Below are positions 8,566 to 21,628 of a DNA stretch of 64,000 bases, in pieces (the first letter of the stretch is position 1; each line of letters starts with the position of its first letter). Position numbers and translations under genes: made by a program. The stretch is taken from contig OU696582.1 of assembly GCA_916048095.2 (NCBI GenBank), positions 4,432,001-4,496,000 of the forward strand. Reading direction: 5' to 3'. The notes under the pieces were generated by a model that saw only the letters and a program-made list of their open reading frames with translations, had not been told where the DNA came from and did no database searches. The DNA comes from Sacculina carcini. Taxonomy: Eukaryota > Arthropoda > Thecostraca > Sacculinidae.

Positions 8566-10067
8566 GTGTTTATCTGTCCCACCCTCCTTGGTCCATTTTC
8601 TATGAGCTGCTACTCGGTAACCACTTAATGTACCCGCCAACAATTTATACCATTACGCTGGAAATTTGCTTGTCTACACGATAGGATAAATTTCAAATTT
8701 TAAAAATGAAACCAAAAAAAGTTATCGCGGTGAAAAGACAAAATGAACCCTGAAAAATGCGAAAATTTTGGTCAATATTCCTACATCTACTCCTCATAAA
8801 CCAGAAATGGTACAGCCAAACAAATTATACCACTGTGTAGAGAATATTCTGTTCTACGCGATAGGTTATAATTAATATCCAAAAATTAAATATAAAATAT
8901 GTAAAAATTACAAAATTTCAGTCTACATTCAAAATTATATTTAAGCTCGACGCGTCCGATTTTTTGTACTTTTTTCTCTATTTCTCAGCAACTAAACATC
9001 ACACATCTAAATAAATATCACCATCATGCTGGGAATTTTGTTTTCTACAGCACGGTATAAATTTTAATTTTCCAGAGCGTATTAAGAAAAAGTTACGGCG
9101 GTGTGAAGTCAAAATGACAAAGTCAAAAAGGCACTGAAAAACGCGAATATTTTGGTCAATATTCCGCTATCTATTCCTCTTAAACCAGCAGAGTTACAGT
9201 TATAAAAATTATACTATTGTGTAGAAAATTTTGTGGTCTACAAGAAACGCTATAATTTATACCCACAAATGATACAAAAAACGTGTAAAATTGGAAAAAT
9301 TCTCAAATACATCCAAAATTACACTTGAACACCGTGCGACTAAAATTAATTCATTTTTCTACCTATTTCTGAAGAACTATTTGTTACACATAAAAATAAA
9401 TTATACCATTGTGCTGGAAAGTTTTTTTCTACAATACAGTATAATTCTTAATTTTCCAAAGTGTATCTGAAGGAAGTTACGGCGGTGTAAAGTCAAATGG
9501 ACATATTGCCAATTTGACAGCTATTATGCGCACTTGCGATTACACAGGAATATACTACTGTGTAGAGAATTTTGTGTTCTACAAGAAAATGTATAATTTA
9601 TACCCACAAATGATACAAAAAACGTGTAAAATTGGCAAAATTCTCAAATACATCCAAAATTACACTTGAACACCGGGTGACTAAAATTTATTCATTTTTC
9701 TACCCATTTCTCAGGAACTGTTTGTCATACATTAAAATTAATTATACCATCGTGCTAAAAAAAAAAAATTCTACAATACGGTATAATTTTTAATTTTCCA
9801 AAGTGTATCTGAAGGAAGTTACGGCGGTGTAAAGTCAAAAGCACATATTACCAATTTGACAGCTATTATGCGCACTTGCGATTACACAGGAATATACACC
9901 GATTAAATTTCACTGAAGCCCAATCACAATTAAGAATGCATCATATTAGCTCCAAGCATGGATGGTGTGGATTTATTGGGTACAGTTTAATTAATGCTAC
10001 ACTATACTGAATATAAAGGCTTTATTGTCCTCAATAACGTTCCGCACGACGGGCGGGTAAAATGCTA
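8511..10067 (+). mobile_element. Helitron body H4 (1,557 bp)
   Basis: TC head at 8511 with a CTGT tract to about 8578, then half-repeats A0 B0 A1 B1 A2 B2 A3 and the tail, ending with hairpin and CTA (10065-10067). It has one A/B pair fewer than the 1.9-kb bodies and is among the more diverged ones. An A-run replaces the usual GAAATTTTG in A3 near 9757. Confidence 0.65.
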
Positions 10068-11632
10068 CTGGGAACAAAGTAAACTACTGAATTTTACTGT
10101 ATAATTTAATTGGTTTAATTTCAAGCTGCATAAGCTTAAGCTGCATAAGGATATGGGTTGTAATATCATGCAATGCCAACTATATGAATATGCTGTTTAA
10201 GCGGACGCATAAATCTGGAATTATAGAGATGACAGAAAGTTTCATTGTTTTGATAGTGTTACGCTTCTGAATTACTACACACGAAGGACGGGTGTGAATT
10301 TGAGCAGTGTTGAGGGAAAAACATCGTCAATAATTAAAACAAGAATTTACAAATTTGACTTTTTCTCTTGGTCGTTTTTCATCCATTTTCTTTGTGTTTG
10401 TTTCGTGTTTGAGTTCTGAATTATTCCGCACGACGGGCAGCTTTAAATAAGAGGTGGGTTGTGGAAAAACATGTTTTCTAAATTGAAACATAAATTTCAC
10501 ATTTCGACTTTTATATTGGCTAAAACTTTCCTATGGGTTTGTTTTTCTTTTTCAATTTTCACTAAATTTTTTATGAATTGAATATTAATTATATTTTATG
10601 AACTGTTCCGCACGACGGGCGGGCTTAAATGTATCTATAAAGAGTGGGTTTAAATGATAGCGAGGTATATGATATTTTGCTAGCAGTAAATATTCTAGCG
10701 ATAAAAGTAGAATAGCTCTTAAGCAAATGATTTTGGAGAATGATGTGAACGTTTAAATATATTTTGCGATCTGATGATATATATATTAAGAATAATACGT
10801 AGCAGAATATAGATTGCATAATATAATATCGGCTGTAATATCAAGGGCTGTAATATCGGTGTAATCCAAAAAATAACAACTGTAGGAATATGATGCATTA
10901 GTGGAAGCATTAACCGGGAATCATGAGATAATATGATAATGGTGTATAATTATATCGCATTATGCAACAAATGTGAATTTAGCTGCCTTACAGTTTGGTT
11001 CCGATACTATATTGGCGGGTTGAGTATTGGGTACTATATTGGCGGGATAAGTATTGGTGGGCCGCGTGTTTGGGACCCCTGGGGTAGATAATCTCAGTCT
11101 TCTGATTACAAATTATGATCGCATCAGTATATTTTGTGATCACAAACTAATAAGTTAAATCACCTCAGACTAGGCTGAGAGCGGTCAAGATTGGATGGTT
11201 GGGTTGGGTTGGGTAGGTTTGACTCAGGTTATATTGGGTTTTAATGATAGCGGAAAATATATAAATTTTAACAATAAATATTATAGCGGTAAAAGTGAAA
11301 TAGTACTTAAGCAAATGATATTGGGGAATGATGTTAAGTAATAAATATAGTTTGGAAACATTCTGATGAAAAGATTTCATCATCTTTCATTGTTTGTTTC
11401 GTGTTTGTGTTCTGAATTATACCACACGACGGGCAGATTTATATATCAGGCGGGTTGAGGGATAATATTTGTCAAAATAAGAACAAAAATATTCACATTT
11501 AGACTTTTCTATTGGTTAAGATATTTATAGGTTACATTTTTTGGTTTTCAATTTGTATTCATTATATTTTATGGATTTGATATGAATTTTATTGTATGAA
11601 TTGCTCCGCACAACGGGCGGGTTTTAATGCTA
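10068..11632 (+). repeat. Divergent spacer block
   Basis: It begins CTGGGAACAAAG and follows the ordinary spacer order, but carries an extra R-like segment (about 10260-10470, with CACACGAAGGACGGG) and many private substitutions. A local duplication of ACTATATTGGCGGG lies near 11005-11045. From about 11053 it becomes the start of the 9,535-bp repeat. It lacks the CCGCGGGCAGCAAC block and runs straight into an f element. Confidence 0.6.
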
Positions 11633-12093
11633 TATATATACATAAAGAAGAAATTATCTGTCTGTCTGTGTATGTATGCTTGAATATGAGGTGACATAAT
11701 TGCGCTGGTTCATGGTTTTGCTGGTTCAATGATCAGGGGCTTGAAGCGCAAACGAAGCGATGGCTCATTTTTATGAAATAAAAATGTCCCGCGGGCAGCA
11801 ATAAAACGTTCAATTTCACCGTATAGAATGAATTCATATACAAAACTAATGGATTTGACTTCAAGAACCAGAACGGATGGTGTTCGAGTTCTGAATTATT
11901 CCTCACGTCGGGCGGGTTTAAATATGAGGCGGGCTGAGTGAAAATATTTTGACAAAATAAAATTAAAAATAATGAAATTTAGACTTTTTAATTAATTAAG
12001 GTCTTCATGAGTTTGCCTTATTTATTTTTAATTTGCCATATTTTTATGAATTGTTCCGCACAACGGGCGGGTTTTAATGCGGTTTTAATGCTA
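11633..12093 (+). mobile_element. Short element f (copy 6)
   Basis: Follows hairpin-CTA at 11630-11632. Differs from most copies in the GGTTTTGCTGG and GGCTTGAAGCGC words. Ends at CTA 12091-12093, head to tail with a rearranged f copy. Confidence 0.5.
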
Positions 12094-13747
12094 TATATAT
12101 ACATAAAGAAGAAATTATCTGTCTGTCTGTGTATGTATGCTTGAATATGAGGTGACATAATTGCGCTGGTTCATGGTTTGCTGGTTCAATGACCAGGGGC
12201 TTCAAACGCAAACGAAGCAATGGCTCATTTTTATGAAATAAAAATGTCCCGCGGGCATTTAGACTTTTCTATTGGTCAAGATATTTATAGCTTACATTTT
12301 TTGCTTTTCAATTTGTATTCATTATATTTTATGGATTTGATATGAATTTTATTGTATGAATTGTTCCGCACGACGGGTGGGTTTAAAAAAAAGTGTTTTT
12401 AGTTCATTTTTTCAAATGGTTCATGATTTGCTTGATTGTATGAATTGCTCCGCACAACGGGCGGGTATTAATGCCATATATATACATAAAGAAGAAATTA
12501 TCTGTCTGTCTGTGTATGTATGCTTGACTATGAGGTGACATAATTGCGCAGGTTCAATGGTATATATATATATACATAAAGAAGAAATTATCTGTCTGTC
12601 TGTGTGTGTATGCTTGAATATGAGGTGACATAATTGCGCGGGTTCAATGGTATAGATCAGGGGCTTAATTGTTCCGCACGACGGGCGGGTGAAATGCTAC
12701 TGGGAACAAAGTAAACTACTGAATTATTGTACCATATAGAACCATTAAATAAAAAACCATTATTATATAATAAAGAACCATTTGAATATTTGTTAGTTAG
12801 TTGTCATTAGTTGGCTTATATATAAAGAACCATTGGTGTTGGGGCTTAATTGTTCCGCACGACGGGCGGGTTTAAACATGAGGCTGTTCGAGGGAAAATG
12901 TTAAATGTTTTGCTTTTTAATTTGTATTCAGTTTATTTTATGGATTGAATATGCATTTTATTTTATGAATTGAATATGCATTTTATTTTATAAATTGTTC
13001 AGCACGACGGGCGGGTTTAAATATGAGACGGGCTGAAGGAAAATATGTTGTCAAAAAATATAATTGAATTTAGACTTTTCAATTGAGTAAGATTTTAATG
13101 AGTATATCTGTTTTCTTTTTTAATTTGCAATATGTTTATGAATTAAATATGAATTTAATCTTATGAATTGTTCCGCACATCTGGCGGGTTTCAATGCTAG
13201 ACGGTGATATTAAGTTATTAAAATATTTTGGAAACATTATGATGAAAAAGTGTAGTCATTTTTCATTGTTTCGTGTCTGAGTTCTGAATTATTCAGCACG
13301 ACGGGTATGTATAAATATGAGGCGGTTTAGGCAAACTATTTTGTGAAAATAAATATGAAAATATAGAAATTTAGACTTTTGTATGGGTTTACTCCACTCT
13401 TTTTTAATTCATATTCCTTTTCTCTCATGAATTGAATACAAATTTAATAGTATGAACTGTTTCGCACGACGGGCGGGTTTACATGCTAGGATTTTCATTG
13501 TTTGTTACGTGTTTGTGTTCTGAATTATTCCGCACAATGGGTTGGTTTATATATGAGGCGGGTTGAGGGAAAATATTATGTCAAAATAAAAATAAAAATA
13601 TTCACACTTGGACTTTTCTATTGAGTAAGACACTGATGAGTTTTCATTTTCTTTTTTAATTTGGAATATTTTTATGAATATGAATTATTATGAATATTAA
13701 TTCCATTTTATGAATTCCTCCGCACAACGGGCGGGTTTTAATGCTAG
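11998..13747 (+). repeat. R-repeat module M, copy 2
   Basis: Offset of exactly 5,823 bp from 6175-7924, with few substitutions. Includes the rearranged f copy (12094-12257, where CCCGCGGGCA joins directly to TTTAGACTTTTC), the duplicated f head (near 12484 and 12574), the GAACCATT insert and several R repeats. Ends in CTAG at 13744-13747, immediately followed by a TC head. Confidence 0.7.
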
Positions 13748-13749
13748 TC
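13744..13749 (+). other. CTAG|TC head-to-tail Helitron junction
   Basis: The 3' end CTAG (13744-13747) abuts the 5' end TC (13748-13749) with no bases between. The hairpin CCGC/GCGG lies about ten bases upstream of CTAG. This is the arrangement expected of a rolling-circle concatemer. Confidence 0.7.
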
Positions 13750-13768
13750 TATCTATATAAAAGAGATC

Positions 13769-13800
<32 letters not shown>

Positions 13801-15718
13801 CTGTGTGTGTGTGTGTTCGACCCTCCTTGGTCCATTTTCTATCAGCTATTATTCGGCCACCACTTAGTCTACCCGCTAACAATTTATACCATCACGTTGG
13901 AAATTTTCTTGTCTACACTTTAGATTAAATTTTAAATTTCAAAAATGAAATCAAAAAAAGTTATAGCGGTGAAAAAACAAAATGAACCCTGAAAAATGCG
14001 AAAATTGTGGTCAATGCTCTGCCATCTACTCCTCATAAACCAGAAATGGTACAGCCAAACAGATTATACCACTGTGTAGAAAATTTTCTGTTCTACAAGA
14101 TAGGTTATAATTCATATCCAAAAATAGAACATAAAAGATGTAAACATGACAAAATTTCAATCTATATTCAAAATTATATTTATACTCCACGCGTCCGATT
14201 TTCTATACTTTTTTCTCTATGTATCAAAAACTAATTATCACACAACTAAATAAATAATACCATAATGCTGGGAATTTTGTTTGCTACAACACGGTATAAT
14301 TTTTAATTTTCCAAAGTGTATTAAAAAAAAGTTACGGCGGTGTGAAGTCAAAATGACAAAGTCAAAAATGCAAAATTAGCACTGGAAACCGTGAATGTTT
14401 TGGTAAATATTCCCCTATCTATTCCTCATAAACCAGCAATGGTACAGCTATAAAAATTATACTATTGTGTAGATAATTTTGTGTTCTACAAGAAAAGTTA
14501 TAATTTATACCCACAAATGATACAAAAAATGTGTAAAATTGGCAAAATTGTCAAATACATCCAAAATTACACTTGATCACCGGGCGCCTAAATTAATTCA
14601 TTTTTCTACCTATTTCTCAGGAACTATTTGTCACACATTAAAATAATTATATCATCGTGCTGGAAATTGTATTTTTTTAAATGCGGTATAATTCTTAATT
14701 TTCCAAAGTGTATCTGAAGGAAGTGACGGCGGTGTAAAGTCAAAAAGACATATTGCCAATTTGACAGCTATTATGCGCACTTGCGATTACACAGGAATAT
14801 ACTACTGTGTAGAGAATTTTGTGTTCTACAAGAAAAGGTGTAATTTATACCCACAAATGATACAAAAAACGTGTAAAATTGGCAAAATTCTCAAATACAT
14901 CCAAAATTACACTTGAACACCGGGTGACTACAATTTATTCATTTTTATACCAATTTCTCAGGAACTATTTGTCATACATTAAAATTAATTATACCATCGT
15001 GCTAGAAATTTTGTTTCCTACAGTACGGTATAATTATTAATTTTCCAAAGTGTATCTGAACGAAGTTACGACGGTGTAAAGTCAAAATGTCATGTTGCCA
15101 ATTTGACAGCTATTATGCGTACTTGCGATTACACATGAATATACACTGATTAAATTTCACTGAAGTCCAATCACAATTTACGCACTTGCGATTACACAGG
15201 AATATACTACTGTGTAGAGAATTTTGTGTTCTACAAGATAAGCTATAATTTATACCCACAAATGATACAAAAAACGTGTAAAATTGGCAAAATTCTCAAA
15301 TACATCCAAAATTACAATTGAACACCGGGCGACTAAAATTAATTCATTTTTCTACTATTTCTCAGTAACTATTTGTTTCACATAAAAATACATTATACCA
15401 TCGTTCTAGAAATCTTTTCTTCTACAATACGGTATTATTTGTAATTCTCCAAAGGGTATCTGAAGGAAGTTACGGCGGTGTAAAGTCAAAAGGACATATT
15501 GCCAATTTGACAGCTATTATGCGCACTTGCGATTACACAGGAATATACACCGATTAAATTTCACTGAAGCCCAAACACAATTAAGAATGCATCATATTAT
15601 CTCCAAGCATGGATGGTGTGGTTTTATTGCGTACAGTTTAATTAATGCTACACTCTACTGAATATAAAGGCTTTATTGTCCTCAATAACGTTCCGCACGA
15701 CGGGCGGGTAAAATGCTA
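13748..15718 (+). mobile_element. Helitron body H5 (1,971 bp)
   Basis: Head TCTATCTATATAAAAGAG, (TG)n to about 13816, then A0 (near 13882), B0 (14065), A1 (14260), B1 (14458), A2 (14648), B2 (14800), A3 with the 62-bp duplication (14992), B3 (15204), A4 (15394) and the tail from about 15546. The half-repeats nearest the head are the most diverged. A 75-codon frame at 14007-14234 recurs in most other bodies, but it only overlies A0/B0 and is not considered a gene. Confidence 0.7.
15693..15718 (+). terminator. Helitron 3' hairpin and CTA end (example)
   Basis: The arms CCGC (15693-15696) and GCGG (15704-15707) enclose ACGACGG, with a possible flanking T-G wobble. Eight bases later comes CTA (15716-15718). 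'Terminator' here means transposon 3' end, not transcription stop. Equivalent body ends lie at 739, 10067, 19830, 25253, 29365, 34316, 39264, 44217, 48828, 52983, 57084, 58373 and 62129. At these ends CTA is followed by T or C; true CTAG occurs at the other joints listed. Confidence 0.6.
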
Positions 15719-17457
15719 TTGGGAACAAAGTAAACTACTGAATTTAACTGTGTAATTTAATTGGTTTAATTTCAAGTTGCATAAGCATAAGTTGCATAAG
15801 GATATGGGTTGCAATATCATGTAATGCCAACTTATGCTGTTTTAGCGGAAGCATTAACCTGGAATTATAGAGATGACAGAAGGTTGCATTGTTTTGATAG
15901 TGTTGTGGAAAAACATGTTTTCTAAATTGAAACATAAATTTCACATTTAGACTTTTAGATTAGCTATAACTTTCCTGTGCGTTTGTTTTTCTTTTTCAAT
16001 TTGCACTAATTTTTTTATGAATTGAATATTAATTATATTTTATGAACTGTTCCGCACGACGGGCGAATTAAATGTATCTATAAAGAGTGGGTTTAAATGA
16101 TAGCGAGGTATATGATATTTTGCTAGCAGTAAATATTCTAGCGATAAAAGTAGAATAGCTCTTAAGCAAATGATTTTGGAGAATGATGTGAACCTTTAAA
16201 TATATTTTGCGATCTGATGATATATGTATTAGGAATAATACGTAGCAGAATATAGATTGCATAATATAATATCGGCTGTAATATCAAGGGCTGCATTATC
16301 GATGTAATCCAAAAAATAACAACTGTATGAATATGATGCATTAGTGGAAGCATTAACCGGGAATTATGAGATAATATGATAATGGTGTAAAATTATATCG
16401 CATTATGCAACAAATGTGAATTTAGCTACCTTACAGTTTGGTCCCGATACTATATTGGCGGGTTGAGAGAAAAGTATTGGTGGGCCGCGTGTTTGGGACC
16501 CCTGGGGTAGATAATCTCAGTCTTCTGATTACAAATTATGATCGCATCAGTATATTTTGTGATCACAAACTAATAAGTTAAATCACCTCAGACTAGGCTG
16601 AGAGCGGTCAAGATTGAATGGTTGGGTTGGGTTGGGTAGGTTTGACTCAGGTTATATTGGGTTTTAATGATAGCGGAAAATATATAAATTTTAACAATAA
16701 ATATTATAGCGGTAAAAGTGAAATAATACTTAAGCAAATGATATTGGGGAATGATGTTAAGTAATAAATATAGTTTGGAAACAGTCTGATGAAAAGATTT
16801 CATCATCTTTCATTGTTTGTTTCGTGTTTGTGTTCTGAATTATACCACACGACGGGCAGATTTATATATCAGGCGGGTTGAGGGATAATATTTGTCAAAA
16901 TAAGAACAAAAATATTCACATTTAGACTTTTGTATTGGTTAAGATATATATAGGTTACATTTTTTGCTTTTCAATGTGTATTCATTATATTTTATGGATT
17001 TGATATGAATTTTATTGTATGAATTGTTCCGCACGACGGGTGGGTTTAAAAAAGTGTTTTTAGATCATTTTTTCAAATGGTTCATTTAAAAAAAGGTTTT
17101 TTTTTTAAAAATAAAAATGTTCCGCGGGCAGCAACTATAGACAATAGAACGTTCAATTTACCCTGTAGAATTAATCCATACACAAAACCAATGGATTTGA
17201 CTTCAAGATGCAGAACGGATCGTGTTCGATTTCTGAATTATTCAGCACGACGGGCGGGTTTAAAAATGACTCAGGCGGACTGAGGGGAAATATTGTGTCG
17301 AAATAAAAATAATTAAACTTATAATTTTCAATTGATTAATATTTTTATGAGTGTACCCTATTTCATTTTTATTTTTCCATATTTTTTTATGAATTGAATA
17401 TGAATTGAATATGAATTGTTATGAATTGCTCCGCACAACGGGCGGGTTTTAATGCTA
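15719..17457 (+). repeat. Spacer block, full form
   Basis: Matches 740-2476 at an offset of 14,979-14,981 bp. Differs at scattered sites, such as the T-run length near 17098 and GTTCGATTTC in place of GTTCGAGTTC near 17223. Confidence 0.65.
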
Positions 17458-17917
17458 TATATATACATAAAGAAGAAATTATCTGTCTGTCTGTGTATGT
17501 ATGCTTGAATATGAGGTGACATAATTGCGCTGGCTCATGGTTCGCTGGTTCAATTATCAGGGGCTTCAAACGCAAACGAAGCGATGGCTCATTTTTATGA
17601 AATAAAAATGTCCCGCGGGCAGCAATAAAACGTTCAATTTCACCGTATAGAATGAATTCATATACAAAACTAATGGATTTGACTTCAAGAACCAGAACGG
17701 ATGGTGTTCGAGTTCTGAATTTTTCCTCACGTCGGGCGGGTTTAAATATGAGGCGGGTTGAGTGAAAATATTTTGTCAAAATAAAATTAAAAATAATGAA
17801 ATTTAGACTTTTTAATTGATTAAGGTCTTCATGAGTTTGCCTTATTTATTTTTAATTTGCAATATTTTTATGAATTGTTCCGCACAACGGGCGGGTTTTA
17901 ATGCGGTTTTAATGCTA
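17458..17917 (+). mobile_element. Short element f (copy 8)
   Basis: Begins after CTA 17455-17457 and ends at CTA 17915-17917, two bases before the main TC head. Holds GGCTCATGG and CAATTATCAG variants shared with the copies at 2477, 26993, 50558, 54723 and 60112. A 130-codon minus-strand frame here spans non-coding repeat modules. Confidence 0.55.
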
Positions 17918-17950
17918 TATCTATATATATAAAAGAGATCCTCTGTGTGT

Positions 17951-17991
<41 letters not shown>

Positions 17992-18627
17992 CGACCCTCC
18001 TTGGTCCATTTTCTATCAGCTATTATTCGGCCACCACTCAGCCTACCCGCTAACAATTTATACCATCACGTTGGAAATTTTCTTGTCTACACTTTAGATT
18101 AAATTTTAAATTTCAAAAATGAAATCAAAAAAAGTTATAGCGGTGAAAAGACAAAATGAACCCTGAAAAATGCGAAAATTGTGGTCAATGCTCTGCCATC
18201 TACTCCTCATAAACCAGAAATGGTACAGCCAAACAGATTATACCACTGTGTAGAGAATTTTCTGTTCTACAAGATAGGTTATAATTCATATCCGAAAATA
18301 GAACATAAAAGATGTAAACATGACAAAATTTCAATCTATATTCAAAATTATATTTATACTCCACGCGTCCGATTTTCTATACTTTTTTCTCTATGTATCA
18401 AAAACTAATTATCACACAACTAAATAAATAATACCATCATGCTGGGAATTTTGTTTGCTACAACACGGTATAATTTTTAATTTTCCAAAGTGTATTAAAA
18501 AAAAGTTACGGCGGTGTGAAGTCAAAATGACAAAGTCAAAAATGCAAAATTAGCACTGGAAACCGTGAATGTTTTGGTAAATATTCCCCTATCTATTCCT
18601 CATAAACCAGCAATGGTACAGCTATAA

Positions 18628-18680
18628 AAATTATACTATTGTGTAGATAATTTTGTGTTCTACAAGAAAAATTATAATTT
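18628..18680. other. Nested palindrome opening a B half-repeat
   Basis: The outer arms AAATTATA (18628-18635) and TATAATTT (18673-18680) are perfectly complementary. The inner arms TGTAGA (18642-18647) and TCTACA (18659-18664) are also perfect. The structure recurs, with variation, at the start of each B half-repeat. Confidence 0.8.
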
Positions 18681-19163
18681 ATACCCACAAATGATACAAA
18701 AAATGTGTAAAATTGGCAAAATTGTCAAATACATCCAAAATTACACTTGATCACCGGGCGCCTAAATTAATTCATTTTTCTACCTATTTCTCAGGAACTA
18801 TTTGTCACACATTAAAATAAATTTTATCATCGTGCTGGAAATTGTATTTTTTTAAATGCGGTATTATTTGTAATTCTCCAAAGTGTATCTGAAGGAAGTT
18901 ACGGCGGTGTAAAGTCAAATGGACATATTGCCAATTTGACAGCTATTATGCGCACTTGCGATTACACAGGAATATACTAATGTGTAGAGAATTTTGTGTT
19001 CTACAAGAAAATGTATAATTTATACCCACAAATGATACAAAAAACGTGTAAAATTGGCAAAATTCTCAAATACATCCAAAATTACACTTGAACACCGGGT
19101 GACTAAAATTAATTCATTTTTCTACCCATTTCTCAGGAACTGTTTGTCATACATTAAAATTAA

Positions 19164-19208
19164 TTATACCATCGTGCTAGAAATTTTGTTTTCTACAATA
19201 CGGTATAA
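19164..19208. other. Nested palindrome opening an A half-repeat
   Basis: The outer arms TTATACC (19164-19170) and GGTATAA (19202-19208) and inner arms TAGAA (19178-19182) and TTCTA (19191-19195) form a two-step hairpin of 45 nt. The same plan in A and B halves shows they are ancient duplicates of one another. Confidence 0.8.
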
Positions 19209-19830
19209 TTTTTAATTTTCCAAAGTGTATCTGAAGGAAGTTACGGCGGTGTAAAGTTAAATTGTCATGTTGCCAATTTGACAGCTATTATGCGCACTTG
19301 CGATTACACAGGAATATACTACTGTGTAGAGAATTTTGTGTTCTACAAGATAAGCTATAATTTATACCCACAAATGATACAAAAAACGTGTAAAATTGGC
19401 AAAATTCTCAAATACATCCAAAATTACAATTGAACACCGGGCGACTAAAATTAATTCATTTTTCTACTATTTCTCAGTAACTATTTGTTTCACATAAAAA
19501 TACATTATACCATCGTTCTAGAAATCTTTTCTTCTACAATACGGTATTATTTGTAATTCTCCAAAGGGTATCTGAAGGAAGTTACGGCGGTGTAAAGTCA
19601 AAAGGACATATTGCCAATTTGACAGCTATTATGCGCACTTGCGATTACACAGGAATATACACCGATTAAATTTCACTGAAGCCCAATCACAATTAAGAAT
19701 GCATCATATTATCTCCAAGCATGGATGGTGTGGTTTTATTGCGTACAGTTTAATTAATGCTACACTCTACTGAATATAAAGGCTTTATTGTCCTCAATAA
19801 CGTTCCGCACGACGGGCGGGTAAAATGCTA

Positions 19831-21167
19831 TTGGGAACAAAGTAAACTACTGAATTTAACTGTGTAATTTAATTGGTTTAATTTCAAGTTGCATAAGCAT
19901 AAGTTGCATAAGGATATGGGCTGCAATATCATGTAATGCCAACTTATGCTGTTTTAGCGGAAGCATTAACCTGGAATTATAGAGATGACAGAAGGTTGCA
20001 TTGTTTTGATAGTGTTGTGGAAAAACATGTTTTCTAAATTGAAACATAAATTTCACATTTAGACTTTTAGATTAGCTATAACTTTCCTGTGCGTTTGTTT
20101 TTCTTTTTCAATTTGCACTAATTTTTTTATGAATTGAATATTAATTATATTTTATGAACTGTTCCGCACGACGGGCGAATTAAATGTATCTATAAAGAGT
20201 GGGTTTAAATGATAGCGAGGTATATGATATTTTGCTAGCAGTAAATATTCTAGCGATAAAAGTAGAATAGCTCTTAAGCAAATGATTTTGGAGAATGATG
20301 TGAACCTTTAAATATATTTTGCGATCTGATGATATATGTATTAGGAATAATACGTAGCAGAATATAGATTGCATAATATAATATCGGCTGTAATATCAAG
20401 GGCTGCATTATCGATGTAATCCAAAAAATAACAACTGTATGAATATGATGCATTAGTGGAAGCATTAACCGGGAATTATGAGATAATATGATAATGGTGT
20501 AAAATTATATCGCATTATGCAACAAATGTGAATTTAGCTACCTTACAGTTTGGTCCCGATACTATATTGGCGGGTTGAGAGAAAAGTATTGGTGGGCCGC
20601 GTGTTTGGGACCCCTGGGGTAGATAATCTCAGTCTTCTGATTACAAATTATGATCGCATCAGTATATTTTGTGATCACAAACTAATAAGTTAAATCACCT
20701 CAGACTAGGCTGAGAGCGGTCAAGATTGGATGGTTGGGTTGGGTTGGGTAGGTTTGACTCAGGTTATATTGGGTTTTAATGATAGCGGAAAATATATAAA
20801 TTTTAACAATAAATATTATAGCGGTAAAAGTGAAATAGTACTTAAGCAAATGATATTGGGGAATGATGTTAAGTAATAAATATAGTTTGGAAACATTCTG
20901 ATGAAAAGATTTCATCATCTTTCATTGTTTGTTTCGTGTTTGTGTTCTGAATTATACCACACGACGGGCAGATTTATATATCAGGCGGGTTGAGGGATAA
21001 TATTTGTCAAAATAAGAACAAAAATATTCACATTTAGACTTTTCTATTGGTTAAGATATTTATAGGTTACATTTTTTGGTTTTCAATTTGTATTCATTAT
21101 ATTTTATGGATTTGATATGAATTTTATTGTATGAATTGCTCCGCACAACGGGCGGGTTTTAATGCTA
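19831..21167 (+). repeat. Hybrid spacer block
   Basis: The left part (to about 20587) follows the ordinary spacer. The right part follows the shorter divergent spacer seen at 11053-11632, lacking the CCGCGGGCAGCAAC block. The switch coincides with the boundary of the 9,535-bp repeat. Confidence 0.65.
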
Positions 21168-21628
21168 TATATATACATAAAGAAGAAATTATCTGTCTGT
21201 CTGTGTATGTATGCTTGAATATGAGGTGACATAATTGCGCTGGTTCATGGTTTTGCTGGTTCAATGATCAGGGGCTTGAAGCGCAAACGAAGCGATGGCT
21301 CATTTTTATGAAATAAAAATGTCCCGCGGGCAGCAATAAAACGTTCAATTTCACCGTATAGAATGAATTCATATACAAAACTAATGGATTTGACTTCAAG
21401 AACCAGAACGGATGGTGTTCGAGTTCTGAATTATTCCTCACGTCGGGCGGGTTTAAATATGAGGCGGGCTGAGTGAAAATATTTTGACAAAATAAAATTA
21501 AAAATAATGAAATTTAGACTTTTTAATTAATTAAGGTCTTCATGAGTTTGCCTTATTTATTTTTAATTTGCCATATTTTTATGAATTGTTCCGCACAACG
21601 GGCGGGTTTTAATGCGGTTTTAATGCTA
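21168..21628 (+). mobile_element. Short element f (copy 9)
   Basis: The 9,535-bp shifted counterpart of 11633-12093, with the same GGCTTGAAGCGC variant. Its end overlaps the start of the next R-repeat module. Confidence 0.5.

Larger units (their letters stand above)
17920..19830 (+). mobile_element. Helitron body H6 (1,911 bp)
   Basis: Head TCTATATATATAAAAGAG with (TG)n to about 17990. The half-repeat order is that of H5 but A3 lacks the 62-bp duplication, which accounts for the 60-bp shorter length. Contains clean examples of both nested palindromes (18628-18680, 19164-19208). Confidence 0.7.
11053..20587 (+). repeat. 9,535-bp higher-order repeat, copy 1
   Basis: Landmarks throughout this interval recur exactly 9,535 bp downstream (for example 12356 to 21891, 13748 to 23283, 17387 to 26922, 18181 to 27716). 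Only a handful of single-base differences were noticed. Its left edge lies in the spacer near AGTATTGGTGGGCCGCG: upstream of about 11053 the two copies differ clearly. It contains two bodies (H5, H6) with different half-repeat content. Confidence 0.85.

Noticed and set aside
14007-14234. 75-codon plus-strand frame repeated in most bodies (MVNALPSTPHKPEM...)
   Set aside because: It overlies A0/B0 half-repeats, recurs only because the units are recent copies, and has no domain, no family resemblance and one replacement change (I to R) among the few substitutions.
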